DNA from: Anaerorhabdus sp036641015
GTDB lineage: Bacteria; Bacillota_I; Bacilli_A; Erysipelotrichales; Erysipelotrichaceae
Assembly: GCF_036641015.1 (NCBI RefSeq)
Contig: NZ_JAVWFO010000001.1
Span: forward strand, 1 to 64,000
DNA: 64,000 nt
Reading direction: 5' to 3'
Shown here: positions 8,006 to 16,034 of the stretch, in pieces
Layout of the letters: the number at the start of each line of letters is the position of its first letter
Position numbering within the stretch: the first letter of the stretch is position 1
Program-made: the position numbers and the translations under genes
Notes under the pieces: generated by a model
Told to the model about the DNA's origin: nothing
The model's input: only the letters and a program-made list of their open reading frames with translations
The model's database searches: none

Positions 8006-9802
8006 TTATCCCCTTTCAATCGCTTGGAAGCGACAAGTAGTAAAGCAAGCACCACATTTAATACATTTAGAAACATCAATAGAATATGCCTCTTTACCTG
8101 GTACCCCTGAAATTGCTCCAACTGGACATACCTTAGCACACATACTACATTTACGACATTTCTCTGGATCAACTTTATATTGTAATAATGCTTTACATAC
8201 TCCAGCAGGACATTTTTTATCTACAACGTGAGCAATATATTCATCTTTAAATTGAGATAAAGTTGACAGAATTGGATTTGGAGCAGTTTGTCCTAATCCA
8301 CAAAGTGCTGTTTCTTTTATGTTATTGCATAATTCTTCCATCTCATTTAATAACTCAAGTGTTCCTTCACCTTTACAAATCATTTCTAACATTTCAAGTA
8401 AACGTTTTGTACCTACTCGACATGGTGTGCACTTACCGCAAGACTCCTCTACAATGAAATCCATATAGAAACGCGCCACGTCTACCATACAATTATCTTC
8501 ATCAAGAACAATCATTCCACCTGATCCCATCATAGAGCCTAAAGAAACTAGATTATCAAAGTCAATTTTAGTATCTAAGTGTTTATCAGTTAAACATCCA
8601 CCAGATGGTCCACCTGTTTGTACAGCTTTGAAGTTTTTATTATTAGGACAACCGCCACCAATTTCATAAATTACTTCACGTAATGTTGTACCCATAGGTA
8701 TTTCAACAAGTCCTGTGTTAGTGATCTTTCCTCCTAATGCGAATACTTTTGTTCCTTTTGATTTTTCTGTTCCAATAGAAGAGAACCAATCAGCACCTAA
8801 TAAAATTATTTGCGCAACATTAGCAAACGTTTCAACGTTGTTAATAATTGTTGGTTTACCCCAAACACCTGACACTGCAGGGAATGGAGGTTTAGATACA
8901 GGCATACCACGTTTTCCTTCAATAGACATTATTAATGCGGTTTCTTCACCACAAACGAATGCTCCAGCACCTAGCCTAATTTCAATATCAAAACCAAAAC
9001 CAGTTCCAAATATATTATCACCTAAAAGTTCTAATTCTTTAGCTTGTTCGATCGCAATTTTTAAGCGATCTACGGCAATTGGATATTCAGCACGAATATA
9101 AACATATCCTTGTTTAGCACCAATTGCATATCCAGCTATAGCCATTGCCTCAAGTACCGCATGAGGATCACCTTCTAGAATTGAACGATCCATAAATGCA
9201 CCTGGATCACCTTCATCAGCATTACAAATAACATACTTATCACCTGTTGGTTGATCAGCAGCGAATTGCCATTTAACACCTGTTGGGAATCCTCCGCCTC
9301 CTCTACCTCTAAGACCAGACTTTTTAATTTCATCAATAACTTCTTGTGGAGTCATTTCTGTAATCGCTTTACCTAAAGCCATATATCCATCTTTAGCAAT
9401 GTATTCTTGAATATCTTCAGGATTTATAACACCACAGTTTTTTAACGCTATTCTTTTTTGTTTTGCATAGAAACGAATACTATCAATGTCAAAGATTTTC
9501 TCTTTTGTTTCCTCATCAATATCAGTCATTTCTAAACGTTCTACTTTTCTACCCTTATATAAGTGCTCACTTACAATTGTTTCTACATCCACAACTGCAA
9601 CATGATTATAGAATACTTTATCAGGATAAATCGCAACAATTGGTCCTTTTTGACATAGTCCAAAACAACCTGTTTTAATAATTTTAACTTCTTCTGTTAG
9701 ATTATACTTTTCTAACATTTCATTAAATTTATCAACCACAAGCATTGAGTTAGAAGATGTACATCCAGTTCCAGCACATACTAGTACATTTATTCTTTCC
9801 AT
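8006..9802 (-). CDS. hydB: NADH-binding hydrogenase subunit HydB (NuoF-like)
   Basis: Flavin subunit (598 aa) that exchanges electrons between NADH and the iron-sulfur chain. N-terminal thioredoxin-like 2Fe-2S domain (Cys9, 14, 46, 50); NuoF core with the FMN/NADH glycine loop GRGGGGFPTG (166-175) and CNADEGDPGAF (193-203); SLBB segment; 4Fe-4S site ESCGKCTPC (454-461) with Cys501; and a C-terminal two-4Fe-4S ferredoxin domain (Cys549/552/555/559 and 580/583/586/590). This architecture is that of HydB of trimeric hydrogenases rather than complex I NuoF. It lies between the small ferredoxin gene and hydA, with spacings of 9 and 5 bases. Confidence 0.96.
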   Translation of the reverse strand: MERINVLVCAGTGCTSSNSMLVVDKFNEMLEKYNLTEEVKIIKTGCFGLCQKGPIVAIYPDKVFYNHVAVVDVETIVSEHLYKGRKVERLEMTDIDEETKEKIFDIDSIRFYAKQKRIALKNCGVINPEDIQEYIAKDGYMALGKAITEMTPQEVIDEIKKSGLRGRGGGGFPTGVKWQFAADQPTGDKYVICNADEGDPGAFMDRSILEGDPHAVLEAMAIAGYAIGAKQGYVYIRAEYPIAVDRLKIAIEQAKELELLGDNIFGTGFGFDIEIRLGAGAFVCGEETALIMSIEGKRGMPVSKPPFPAVSGVWGKPTIINNVETFANVAQIILLGADWFSSIGTEKSKGTKVFALGGKITNTGLVEIPMGTTLREVIYEIGGGCPNNKNFKAVQTGGPSGGCLTDKHLDTKIDFDNLVSLGSMMGSGGMIVLDEDNCMVDVARFYMDFIVEESCGKCTPCRVGTKRLLEMLEMICKGEGTLELLNEMEELCNNIKETALCGLGQTAPNPILSTLSQFKDEYIAHVVDKKCPAGVCKALLQYKVDPEKCRKCSMCAKVCPVGAISGVPGKEAYSIDVSKCIKCGACFTTCRFQAIERG

Positions 9803-9811
9803 ATCTACCTC

Positions 9812-10174
9812 CTATTTAACACTATCTATTGTGTATTCCTCTACGCGTTCACCTAAACCAATGTGACGACGTAAAATAATAGCAGCTTTATCTGGATCTA
9901 CATGTATATATGTTGTTTTATTTCCATCACGATCAAAAATTTCAACAATTGGTTCATATACACATAATCCAATACAGCCAGTTTGTGTAACGATACATGA
10001 ATAATTATTTTTTGCAGCTTCTTCTACAAGACGATTTAAAACAGGACGAGCCCCCGCTGCGATTCCACATGTTGCCATGCCCACAACTACTCGATAGTCT
10101 TTATCATTATCTCGCATATCGACCTTTTTTAAAGCTTCTTCTCTCATTTTCTTTAAATCTTCTAAACTTTTCAT
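9812..10174 (-). CDS. Thioredoxin-like [2Fe-2S] ferredoxin of the hydrogenase operon
   Basis: Small soluble protein (120 aa) with a thioredoxin-fold 2Fe-2S domain. The motif ATCGIAAGARPVL (about 35-47) followed by TQTGCIGLCVYEP (about 63-75) is typical of a family encoded next to NuoF-like hydrogenase subunits. The candidate ligands are Cys36, Cys60, Cys67 and Cys71; the second cysteine of the classic CX4C pair is absent (Gly41), so ligation is unusual. It overlaps the upstream ATPase gene by 4 bases and precedes hydB by 9. It probably passes electrons to or from HydB; its exact role is not established. Confidence 0.85.
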   Translation of the reverse strand: MKSLEDLKKMREEALKKVDMRDNDKDYRVVVGMATCGIAAGARPVLNRLVEEAAKNNYSCIVTQTGCIGLCVYEPIVEIFDRDGNKTTYIHVDPDKAAIILRRHIGLGERVEEYTIDSVK

Positions 10175-10725
10175 ACACGATTCTCCTTCGCAAGTTGTAT
10201 TCCTTGATTAATATATTCCTTAACCCAAAGAAGAATATCAGGTTCAAGGATGCTAACACCCTCAATTTTTTCCTTTACTTCTTTCGATTCAAAGACAAAT
10301 TTTTGTAAATCAGTTTGATAAATAAATAAGAAATCAATTTTTTCATTTGCTTGTATGCTGCACATCATCATCTCGCCTAAGTTTCCCATAGTAGGTGTAT
10401 CCCAATGATTACGTTCAACTGTAGCAACAATAACTGTTCCACTATTCACTTTTGATTTTATTGAAAATGTACCATTACATTGTTCTGTTAAACCTTTCAT
10501 AAAGGCAACACCTAAACCAACTTTTCTTGTAGTTCTTGAAGTAAGAAATGGGCTAGTAACTTTTTTTAGTGTTTCATCATCCATTCCTTTACCATTATCT
10601 CTAACAATGAATTGTATTTCATTTCGACTAACACTCTCTTTAATTGATATCTCAATAAACGAGGAATCAGCGTGAATGCTATTCATAATCAGTTCTAATA
10701 ATTGCATTGCTAAGTCTTCCATCAT
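10171..10725 (-). CDS. GHKL-type ATP-binding protein of the hydrogenase operon
   Basis: Stand-alone histidine-kinase-like ATPase domain (184 aa). N box LELIMNSIHAD (about 11-21), G1 RDNGKGMD, and G2 KVGLGVAFMKGL are readable. There is no sensor, dimerisation histidine or membrane segment. ATG 10725 is chosen because GGGGGA lies 8 bases upstream and the ATG overlaps the PHP gene stop as ATGA; the frame opens upstream at a TTG (10740) that overlaps the ribosome binding site. Such domains are recurrent in bifurcating hydrogenase operons and may act as regulatory or anti-sigma-like ATPases, but the function is unknown. Confidence 0.82.
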   Translation of the reverse strand: MMEDLAMQLLELIMNSIHADSSFIEISIKESVSRNEIQFIVRDNGKGMDDETLKKVTSPFLTSRTTRKVGLGVAFMKGLTEQCNGTFSIKSKVNSGTVIVATVERNHWDTPTMGNLGEMMMCSIQANEKIDFLFIYQTDLQKFVFESKEVKEKIEGVSILEPDILLWVKEYINQGIQLAKENRV

Positions 10726-11417
10726 AATGTCTTCCCCCAAAACATTTCGAATTCTTTAGAACTTATTGCATTTTCTTTTTCACTTATGTCTATAAGTTGA
10801 TGCGCATCTGAGTTAATAAACCAGAAAGTATCTTTAATCCAAGGATGTTTTTCCTTAACTATCATCATTTGATTTAAGTTTTTTACTTCTAAACCATCAA
10901 ATTTACAGTCAGTTGGAATAAATCCTAATTGATGAGTAACACTATTCACACGATCTAATACATGTGCCAATACAACTTTACCATTGCACTCATGGACTTT
11001 ATCAATGCAATCATTCAATGTAACATTTAATGAATTGATTAATAAATACTCTTCATTAGCAATGATTGTATCATCACTATCGCATATTATTTGTTTTCCA
11101 AAAAACAGTTCATTATTTTTTATTTTATTTGTTTTTTCATCAATCCAAATTTGAAAAATATCACAATCATCAATTGTTCTAAAATAACAGCAAACATGAA
11201 CCTCTTCTATTGTTTGTATTTCTACTCCAAACATTACCTTGATATTTACTTTAGCACAAGCATCATATACCGCTCTTTGTTGTTTTAAAGAGTTATGATC
11301 TGTTACCGCTATAATATCAAGTTCTTTTATATAAGCCATTTGAGCTATATTATTAGGAGTCATATCATCATTACTACAAGGCGATAAGCAACTATGAATA
11401 TGAAAGTCGTAAAACAT
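10722..11417 (-). CDS. PHP-domain metal-dependent phosphoesterase
   Basis: Protein of 231 aa with the PHP fold: DFHIHSCLSPC at residues 4-14 (metal-binding His6 and His8), IAVTDHNS near 36-43, GVEIQT near 65, a histidine in LAHVLDRV, and a C-terminal SDAHQL. These are the conserved metal ligands of the polymerase-and-histidinol-phosphatase superfamily. It probably hydrolyses a small phosphate ester or nucleotide; the substrate is unknown. It begins right after the DRTGG gene and overlaps the GHKL ATPase gene by 4 bases, so it is translationally coupled inside the hydrogenase operon. Confidence 0.85.
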   Translation of the reverse strand: MFYDFHIHSCLSPCSNDDMTPNNIAQMAYIKELDIIAVTDHNSLKQQRAVYDACAKVNIKVMFGVEIQTIEEVHVCCYFRTIDDCDIFQIWIDEKTNKIKNNELFFGKQIICDSDDTIIANEEYLLINSLNVTLNDCIDKVHECNGKVVLAHVLDRVNSVTHQLGFIPTDCKFDGLEVKNLNQMMIVKEKHPWIKDTFWFINSDAHQLIDISEKENAISSKEFEMFWGKTL

Positions 11418-11749
11418 TACAAGCCTATTTCAATTAACTTTCTAGCACATTCATATGGAGATAAATCAGTAGTAATAATTGCTAGATTTTCTTCCTTAGC
11501 TTTATCCAAAACATCATCAGGTACAACTACACTATCGCCAATAATAATACAACTAAATTCAATAAGTACAGCGACTGCAATTACGTTGATATGAGATTGA
11601 ACTGTAATCCAAGCTTCACCAGGTTTTCCTTTACCCATAACCCAACTAAGTAAATCACCCACATAAACACCCGTAATTTCTGCATTCATAGACTCATCGG
11701 TTGAAATATTCTTCCACCCTGTTTTTGTTACTAACTCACTTACTTTCAT
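11417..11749 (-). CDS. DRTGG-domain protein (second copy)
   Basis: Small protein (110 aa) resembling the DRTGG domain found between CBS pairs in some pyrophosphatases and in hydrogenase operons. Readable stretches are ITGVYVGDLLSWVMG (about 27-41) and a C-terminal NLAIITTDLSPYECARKL. The start ATG 11749 is preceded by GGTGAGG; it overlaps the upstream ferredoxin-like gene by 14 bases. A longer frame from 11860 lies inside that gene and is rejected. Role: probably a small-molecule-binding regulator, inferred only from family and context. Confidence 0.72.
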   Translation of the reverse strand: MKVSELVTKTGWKNISTDESMNAEITGVYVGDLLSWVMGKGKPGEAWITVQSHINVIAVAVLIEFSCIIIGDSVVVPDDVLDKAKEENLAIITTDLSPYECARKLIEIGL

Positions 11750-12926
11750 AATGATTCGCCTCACCTTTTCGTATCCGACAATCTTGTAGTGTTTTCTTAC
11801 TGGTTGCGATTTCTTCTGCCATAATACGACAACTTGCAAATCCACAAGCTCCGCAATCATAACCAGGTAATTGTTCTAATTGTTTATTCACTTTAGAGAA
11901 AAACGCTAATTTTTCCTGTATACTACGCATGTCATTAACATTATCAATAGTACTTTCGCCATAAATTTCTTCAAATGGTAACTGTGAAATAGGTTTTTCT
12001 TTATCTTTACATAATTGATGTATATTATTTTTAGTTAAATAACTATTACCCCATAACAAACTTCCACCTAAACAACCATTAAAGCACGGAAATAATGTCA
12101 AAAGATCAAATTCATTTAGTAATCCAAATTCAGCAAGTTCTAAAATATTACTTACCTTATCGAAACTATCAGCTACTAAATGATTTTCTGCTAATTTCAT
12201 CATTGTTGGATTGCAACTTTGTAGACCTTCTTTACATAATGTTACAGGTATCTTTCCTTTTTTCATGTTTTGCTTAATGATTGGAAATATATCTACAATC
12301 GCTAATGCATGATCTACTTCAAAGTTGTGATTGCCATAAGGATATTTAGCTAAATTTAATTTTGCAATACATTCACAACAATTAAATATCCCAACTTTTC
12401 CTTTATTACTATAATTTTTTCTAACTTGTCTTGCAGCAATTTCGCTTGGATAATCTATTGCCGTTAAACTACTTAGCAACATAGGAAACTTAACTTCAAT
12501 TAATTTATTAATTACCGGGCAAAAAGAAGATATTAAACTTTTTCCCTTCTCAATTTCTGATAATAAAATTGCTTCATTAGCAACCTGACCTTCAATGTCT
12601 GTTATGTCTAACACTTCATCAAATCCTAATAACTTTATTGCATAAAACAATTCTTCTACTTGCTCTTTTGTTTTGTAATCACTTATCAAAGCACTAGGTA
12701 CCAAGCAAACAGTATAATCATAACTTTGTATGTCGACAAGAGTGCTACCTTTCGCTTGTAATCCTTGATTCAAACAAGCACTTAAACACTTTCCGCAATT
12801 AATACATTTATCATGATTTATATGAACACGCTCTTTTTCAATATAAACTGCATTGGTAGGACATACTTTTAGACATTTCATACATTTTACACATTTACTG
12901 AGGGTGTAAGTCACGACAGATTTCAT
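11736..12926 (-). CDS. Hydrogenase-like accessory ferredoxin with Fes domain
   Basis: 396 aa. Two N-terminal 4Fe-4S sites (Cys12/15/18/22 and Cys41/44/47/51), a region like the C-terminal half of [FeFe]-hydrogenase, and a C-terminal 4Fe-4S Fes-type domain (YDCGACGFASC, Cys358/361/366, plus Cys383). H-cluster cysteines have counterparts in SFCPV (Cys136), FNCCEC (Cys183/184) and PCFNGCLGG (Cys281, Cys285), but the surrounding TSCSPGW, MPCTAKK and GGGQ residues are lost. It is therefore not a normal catalytic HydA; it resembles the HsfB/HydS-like proteins thought to sense or regulate. It overlaps the flanking genes by 4 and 14 bases. Confidence 0.85.
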   Translation of the reverse strand: MKSVVTYTLSKCVKCMKCLKVCPTNAVYIEKERVHINHDKCINCGKCLSACLNQGLQAKGSTLVDIQSYDYTVCLVPSALISDYKTKEQVEELFYAIKLLGFDEVLDITDIEGQVANEAILLSEIEKGKSLISSFCPVINKLIEVKFPMLLSSLTAIDYPSEIAARQVRKNYSNKGKVGIFNCCECIAKLNLAKYPYGNHNFEVDHALAIVDIFPIIKQNMKKGKIPVTLCKEGLQSCNPTMMKLAENHLVADSFDKVSNILELAEFGLLNEFDLLTLFPCFNGCLGGSLLWGNSYLTKNNIHQLCKDKEKPISQLPFEEIYGESTIDNVNDMRSIQEKLAFFSKVNKQLEQLPGYDCGACGFASCRIMAEEIATSKKTLQDCRIRKGEANHYESK

Positions 12927-13348
12927 AGTGCCACCTCAAATCCAATTGTTAATACTGTTCCATCAGTTGAAGTTTGTAAATCAAAATGATCAGATACTCG
13001 TTTAATATTGAAAAGCCCCATTCCAGCCCCAAATCCTAACTGTCGTGCCTTTTCACTTGCTGTTGACCAACCCGGTGTCAAAGCCTTTTCAACATCTGGA
13101 ATACCTGGACCAGGATCTCTAAAACATAATTGTAACTTTCCATCATCTTCAAGAGTTAATGTTATATTTCCTCCCCAAGCATGTATAATCATGTTTATTT
13201 CAGCCTCATAACAAGCAACAGCAACCCTTCTTAATATATCTACAGGAATACCAATTTGACTTAATATTTGCTTAATTTGACTTGATACTTTTCCTGCATT
13301 TGCATAATCATCACGTTCAACCATAAAGACTTGATTAATCACTTGCAT
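12923..13348 (-). CDS. RsbW-like GHKL ATP-binding protein
   Basis: Small GHKL ATPase (141 aa) of the anti-sigma-factor/RsbW kind: ACYEAEINMIIHAWGG (N box, about 47-62), FRDPGPGIPDVEKAL (G1, about 79-93), and LGFGAGMGLFNIKRVSD (G2). The unit lacks a sensor or receiver. ATG 13348 is favoured because it overlaps the preceding gene by 14 bases; ribosome binding is weak (TGGAT), and a TTG at 13384 is an alternative. Its neighbours on both sides are hydrogenase-operon proteins; target unknown. A serine kinase/anti-sigma role is an inference from family. Confidence 0.8.
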   Translation of the reverse strand: MQVINQVFMVERDDYANAGKVSSQIKQILSQIGIPVDILRRVAVACYEAEINMIIHAWGGNITLTLEDDGKLQLCFRDPGPGIPDVEKALTPGWSTASEKARQLGFGAGMGLFNIKRVSDHFDLQTSTDGTVLTIGFEVAL

Positions 13349-13694
13349 GTAATCCAGTTTGATAAAGAATTCCAGAAGCTTCAAACATAGAATAATCAGT
13401 TGAGAATATATTAAATCCCATCTCCATTCCTAGTTTAAGTGTTTCTTCATCAAGTTTCTTTCCACGAACATATATTATTAATTCTAAATCAAGCATTTCT
13501 GCTGTACGTAATGATTGCGGGTTACACAAGCCCGTAAGTAATACTGTTTGATCACAAGAATTGTTAATCATTGCAAGTGCATCGCTCATTAAATCCGTTG
13601 CAAATACATACTCATAATCCTTAGACATCAAGTTTTCATTCCATACACCTAAGGCTGTTGCATTTAATTTTTGAACGATTTCTTTAGCAAGCAT
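13335..13694 (-). CDS. DRTGG-domain protein (first copy)
   Basis: 119 aa, resembling DRTGG-type domains: ALGVWNENLMSKDYEYVFATD at the N-terminal half, then VLLTGLCNPQSLRTAEMLDL and FSTDYSMFEASGILYQ. The C-terminal S-T-D-Y-S-M-F-E pattern parallels I-T-T-D-L-S-P-Y-E in the second DRTGG copy further down, so the two are probably distant paralogues. It begins two bases after hydC. A small-ligand-binding regulatory role for the hydrogenase is a reasonable guess, not shown. Confidence 0.72.
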   Translation of the reverse strand: MLAKEIVQKLNATALGVWNENLMSKDYEYVFATDLMSDALAMINNSCDQTVLLTGLCNPQSLRTAEMLDLELIIYVRGKKLDEETLKLGMEMGFNIFSTDYSMFEASGILYQTGLHASD

Positions 13695-13696
13695 AA

Positions 13697-14197
13697 TTAT
13701 GCACCTGCTGGTTTTCTTTCAGAATCTAAAATTGATTGAATAATTTCAGAAATAATTTTAGACGAATCCGCATTTCCATATACTTTTCCATCAATGATTA
13801 CAACTGGTGCTAATCCACACGCACCCAAGCATCTTGTTGCATCTAAAGAAAACAATCCATCAGTGCTAGTCCCATTTACTGTAGCTCCAGTCATACTGAT
13901 AACATCATTTACTAAGTTTTGTGCTCCTTTTACATAACATGCAGTTCCCATACAAACATTAATGATGTGTTTGCCTTTAGGTTCAGTAGTAAATTGCGAG
14001 TAAAAAGTTACTACTCCATACACTTCTGCAACTGATGCTTTTGATGCATTTGCAATTTTCTCCATTGCTTCAAATGGAACATACCCAAGTTCATGTTGAA
14101 CATCATGCAACATAAGCTTAATTGGTCCTAAGCGTCCTGCATGTTTTGCTACAATCTCATCGATCTTACGAAGTGATTCAGCATTTAACTTTTCCAT
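13697..14197 (-). CDS. hydC: Hydrogenase subunit HydC (NuoE-like)
   Basis: 166-aa thioredoxin-like [2Fe-2S] subunit. A NuoE helical N-terminus (LPYVPFEAMEKIA-like, about 35-48; VYGVVTFYSQF 59-69) is followed by cluster ligands Cys82, Cys87, Cys123 and Cys127 (VCMGTACYVKGA and RCLGACGLAPVV). It should dock on HydB and pass electrons to or from flavin. GGAGG lies upstream of the ATG. It starts the core hydrogenase block and sits two bases after the permease gene. hydC is far upstream of hydB/hydA, separated by six accessory genes, an order known from several anaerobic Firmicutes. Confidence 0.93.
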   Translation of the reverse strand: MEKLNAESLRKIDEIVAKHAGRLGPIKLMLHDVQHELGYVPFEAMEKIANASKASVAEVYGVVTFYSQFTTEPKGKHIINVCMGTACYVKGAQNLVNDVISMTGATVNGTSTDGLFSLDATRCLGACGLAPVVIIDGKVYGNADSSKIISEIIQSILDSERKPAGA

Positions 14198-14199
14198 AA

Positions 14200-14931
14200 T
14201 TAACCTCCGTTTGATTTTCTATTTATAAATTGATTAAATAAATAATCAATTATAAAACAAATGCAAATGATTACGATGGTCCAAGCAAATAAACTAGTTG
14301 TATCTAAGTTTATTCTAGCTAAGTAAAGTTGTTTTCCAATACCAACTTTTACTTGTCCTAAAATTTCAGCCATTACTCCTACTTTAAACCCTAAGCCAAA
14401 AGCCATCTTACTTGAACTTAATATTGTTGGATATAACATTGGTAATGTTTTAACTCTAGTTAATTCTATAAATGATTCAGGATATATTCTCTCAACATCT
14501 TTTAAATCTTGAGGTTCACTATCCATTGAAAAGATAAAGTTATTATAAAAAATTGGAAATAGAATAAAGAAACAAATAATACTTACACTTTTTTCTGAAC
14601 CTAACCAAACTAGAGTTATGATAATGTAACTAATATTAGGTATAGATTTAGTCAAAATTTGAATTGGTTCAAACAAATTTCTAAAAAATTTGAAGCGATT
14701 GGCAATAATTGATAATACTAATGCAACCATAAATGATATTAAAAAACCGATAAACACACGATATATTGTTGAAAATATACTCATATAAAATATCTTTGTT
14801 GTTAATAAATGTAAAAAATCCATTAATACATCTAAAGGATATGGTATCAAAATATCATTATGAACAGACATAGATAAAACTTGCCAAATAGTCAATAATA
14901 TCAAGATTGTTATTCCATGTTCCTTTTTCAT
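14200..14931 (-). CDS. ABC transporter permease, nitrate/taurine (SsuC) type
   Basis: 243-aa inner-membrane permease with about six hydrophobic segments and the EAA-type loop typical of the NitT/TauT/SsuC group (segment ESFIELTRVKTLPMLYPTILSSSKMAFGLGFKVGVMAE; key residues G-x-x-x-G-x-K-x-G near 190). GGAGAT precedes the ATG. It lies two bases before hydC, so it is co-transcribed with the hydrogenase genes from the promoter at about 14970, while the matching solute-binding lipoprotein lies on the other side of a terminator. No ATPase gene is near. The substrate is unknown; its place in a hydrogenase operon is curious. Confidence 0.85.
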   Translation of the reverse strand: MKKEHGITILILLTIWQVLSMSVHNDILIPYPLDVLMDFLHLLTTKIFYMSIFSTIYRVFIGFLISFMVALVLSIIANRFKFFRNLFEPIQILTKSIPNISYIIITLVWLGSEKSVSIICFFILFPIFYNNFIFSMDSEPQDLKDVERIYPESFIELTRVKTLPMLYPTILSSSKMAFGLGFKVGVMAEILGQVKVGIGKQLYLARINLDTTSLFAWTIVIICICFIIDYLFNQFINRKSNGG

Positions 14932-14968
14932 TTAATCTCCATATAATTATTACTTTAAATATGGTTTA

Positions 14969-14992
14969 ATTATAACATTGTAAGCGCTAAAA
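14969..14992 (-). promoter_or_regulatory. Promoter of the permease-hydrogenase operon with a cre-like site
   Basis: On the minus strand, TGTTATAAT (14977-14969) is an extended -10. Directly upstream, at 14978-14992, TTGTAAGCGCTAAAA on the plus strand matches the catabolite-responsive element consensus at all but one position. Binding of CcpA there would overlap RNA polymerase. The -10 is good; the cre call is a motif match only. Confidence 0.45.
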
Positions 14993-15033
14993 TTATATAT
15001 ATTTTTCATATGAATTCTTTTAAAAACCATAAT

Positions 15034-15080
15034 AAAAAGTATTGTTTAAGTTATCAACGATAACCATCACAATACTTTTT
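15034..15080 (-). terminator. Terminator between the lipoprotein and permease genes
   Basis: AAAAAGTATTG (15034-15044) and CAATACTTTTT (15070-15080) enclose an inner GTTATC-aac-GATAAC helix. It lies 10 bases after the lipoprotein stop, so it should separate the thrS-lipoprotein transcript from the permease-hydrogenase one, at least partly. Confidence 0.7.
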
Positions 15081-15089
15081 GAACACTTG

Positions 15090-16034
15090 TTATTTTATGA
15101 TTGTATTTTCAATTTTTTCAATACCAAATAATTGTAAGAAAGCTTGTAGTTGTTCAATAGATTCATTAGCTGGAACATATCTTATATTCATACGATCCCA
15201 AGTCTTAGTGATGATTTGACTATTTGGTATTCCAAGTTCCTCTGGTGTAATTGTATCAATATCCACAACTAATTGATCCATTGTTGATTCATCAATGTTT
15301 GATAAATAATCATTTATTGTAGAAATAAATTGATCATATACTTCTATATTTTCAGTATATTTATCTTCTAAAACATAAATTGCCGCTTGTGGATAACCTA
15401 CTGTTCCAGATATAGCTTCAAATTCTTTTTGAAGATCTTTAATTATTTGTAATTCTTTACCTTGTTCTTTTGCTTTAGCAATAGTAGCGGTAGCAGCAGG
15501 TTCTGCAAGCAACGCCATATTAGCATTACCGCTCAGCAATGCTGCTTGTGCATCAGTAACAGAATTATAATACGTCACATTTGGTTTAATATTCTTCACA
15601 GTTTCACTAAAAATTAATCCAGGTACTGTTCCTTCACCAAATGCTGCTAACTCACCGTCATTGTTTAAAGCCTCTTCACTTTCTCCTACTAAATACAAAT
15701 TTCCCCAAGTAATAATACCTAACATCTTATAGTTAGTTTTTCCTGCGCTTGCAAGTTTAGTACCTAAATTAGTTGGCGCAATAATTACATTGTACTCAGG
15801 ATTTGGATTAACAAATGCCGCTTGAATTACATCAGTACCATCTACAAATGTTACATCTGCACTTTCATCAAGTACAACAGGTATTAATGGTAAAGAAGTT
15901 GCTCCTTTTGGTGCAATAACTTTTAACACAACAGGCTCAGTCTTAACTTCTGGATCTGTAGTTTTCTCAACTGGTGTTGTACTACATCCCACAAGTAATA
16001 ACACTGTGCTAATTATTGCAATAATTTTTCTCAT
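15090..16034 (-). CDS. ABC transporter substrate-binding lipoprotein (NMT1/SsuA type)
   Basis: 314-aa exported lipoprotein: signal peptide MRKIIAIISTVLLLVGC with lipobox LLVGC (Cys17), then a periplasmic-binding fold of the type used by nitrate/taurine/thiamine-precursor transporters (APTNLGTKLASAG; GLIFSETVKN; ALLSGNANMALLAEPAAT). The ATG overlaps the thrS stop as TAATG and uses AAGGTG within thrS, so translation is coupled to thrS and transcription is presumably under the threonine T-box. It fits the permease downstream. No ATP-binding subunit is encoded here. Substrate unknown. Confidence 0.85.
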   Translation of the reverse strand: MRKIIAIISTVLLLVGCSTTPVEKTTDPEVKTEPVVLKVIAPKGATSLPLIPVVLDESADVTFVDGTDVIQAAFVNPNPEYNVIIAPTNLGTKLASAGKTNYKMLGIITWGNLYLVGESEEALNNDGELAAFGEGTVPGLIFSETVKNIKPNVTYYNSVTDAQAALLSGNANMALLAEPAATATIAKAKEQGKELQIIKDLQKEFEAISGTVGYPQAAIYVLEDKYTENIEVYDQFISTINDYLSNIDESTMDQLVVDIDTITPEELGIPNSQIITKTWDRMNIRYVPANESIEQLQAFLQLFGIEKIENTIIK

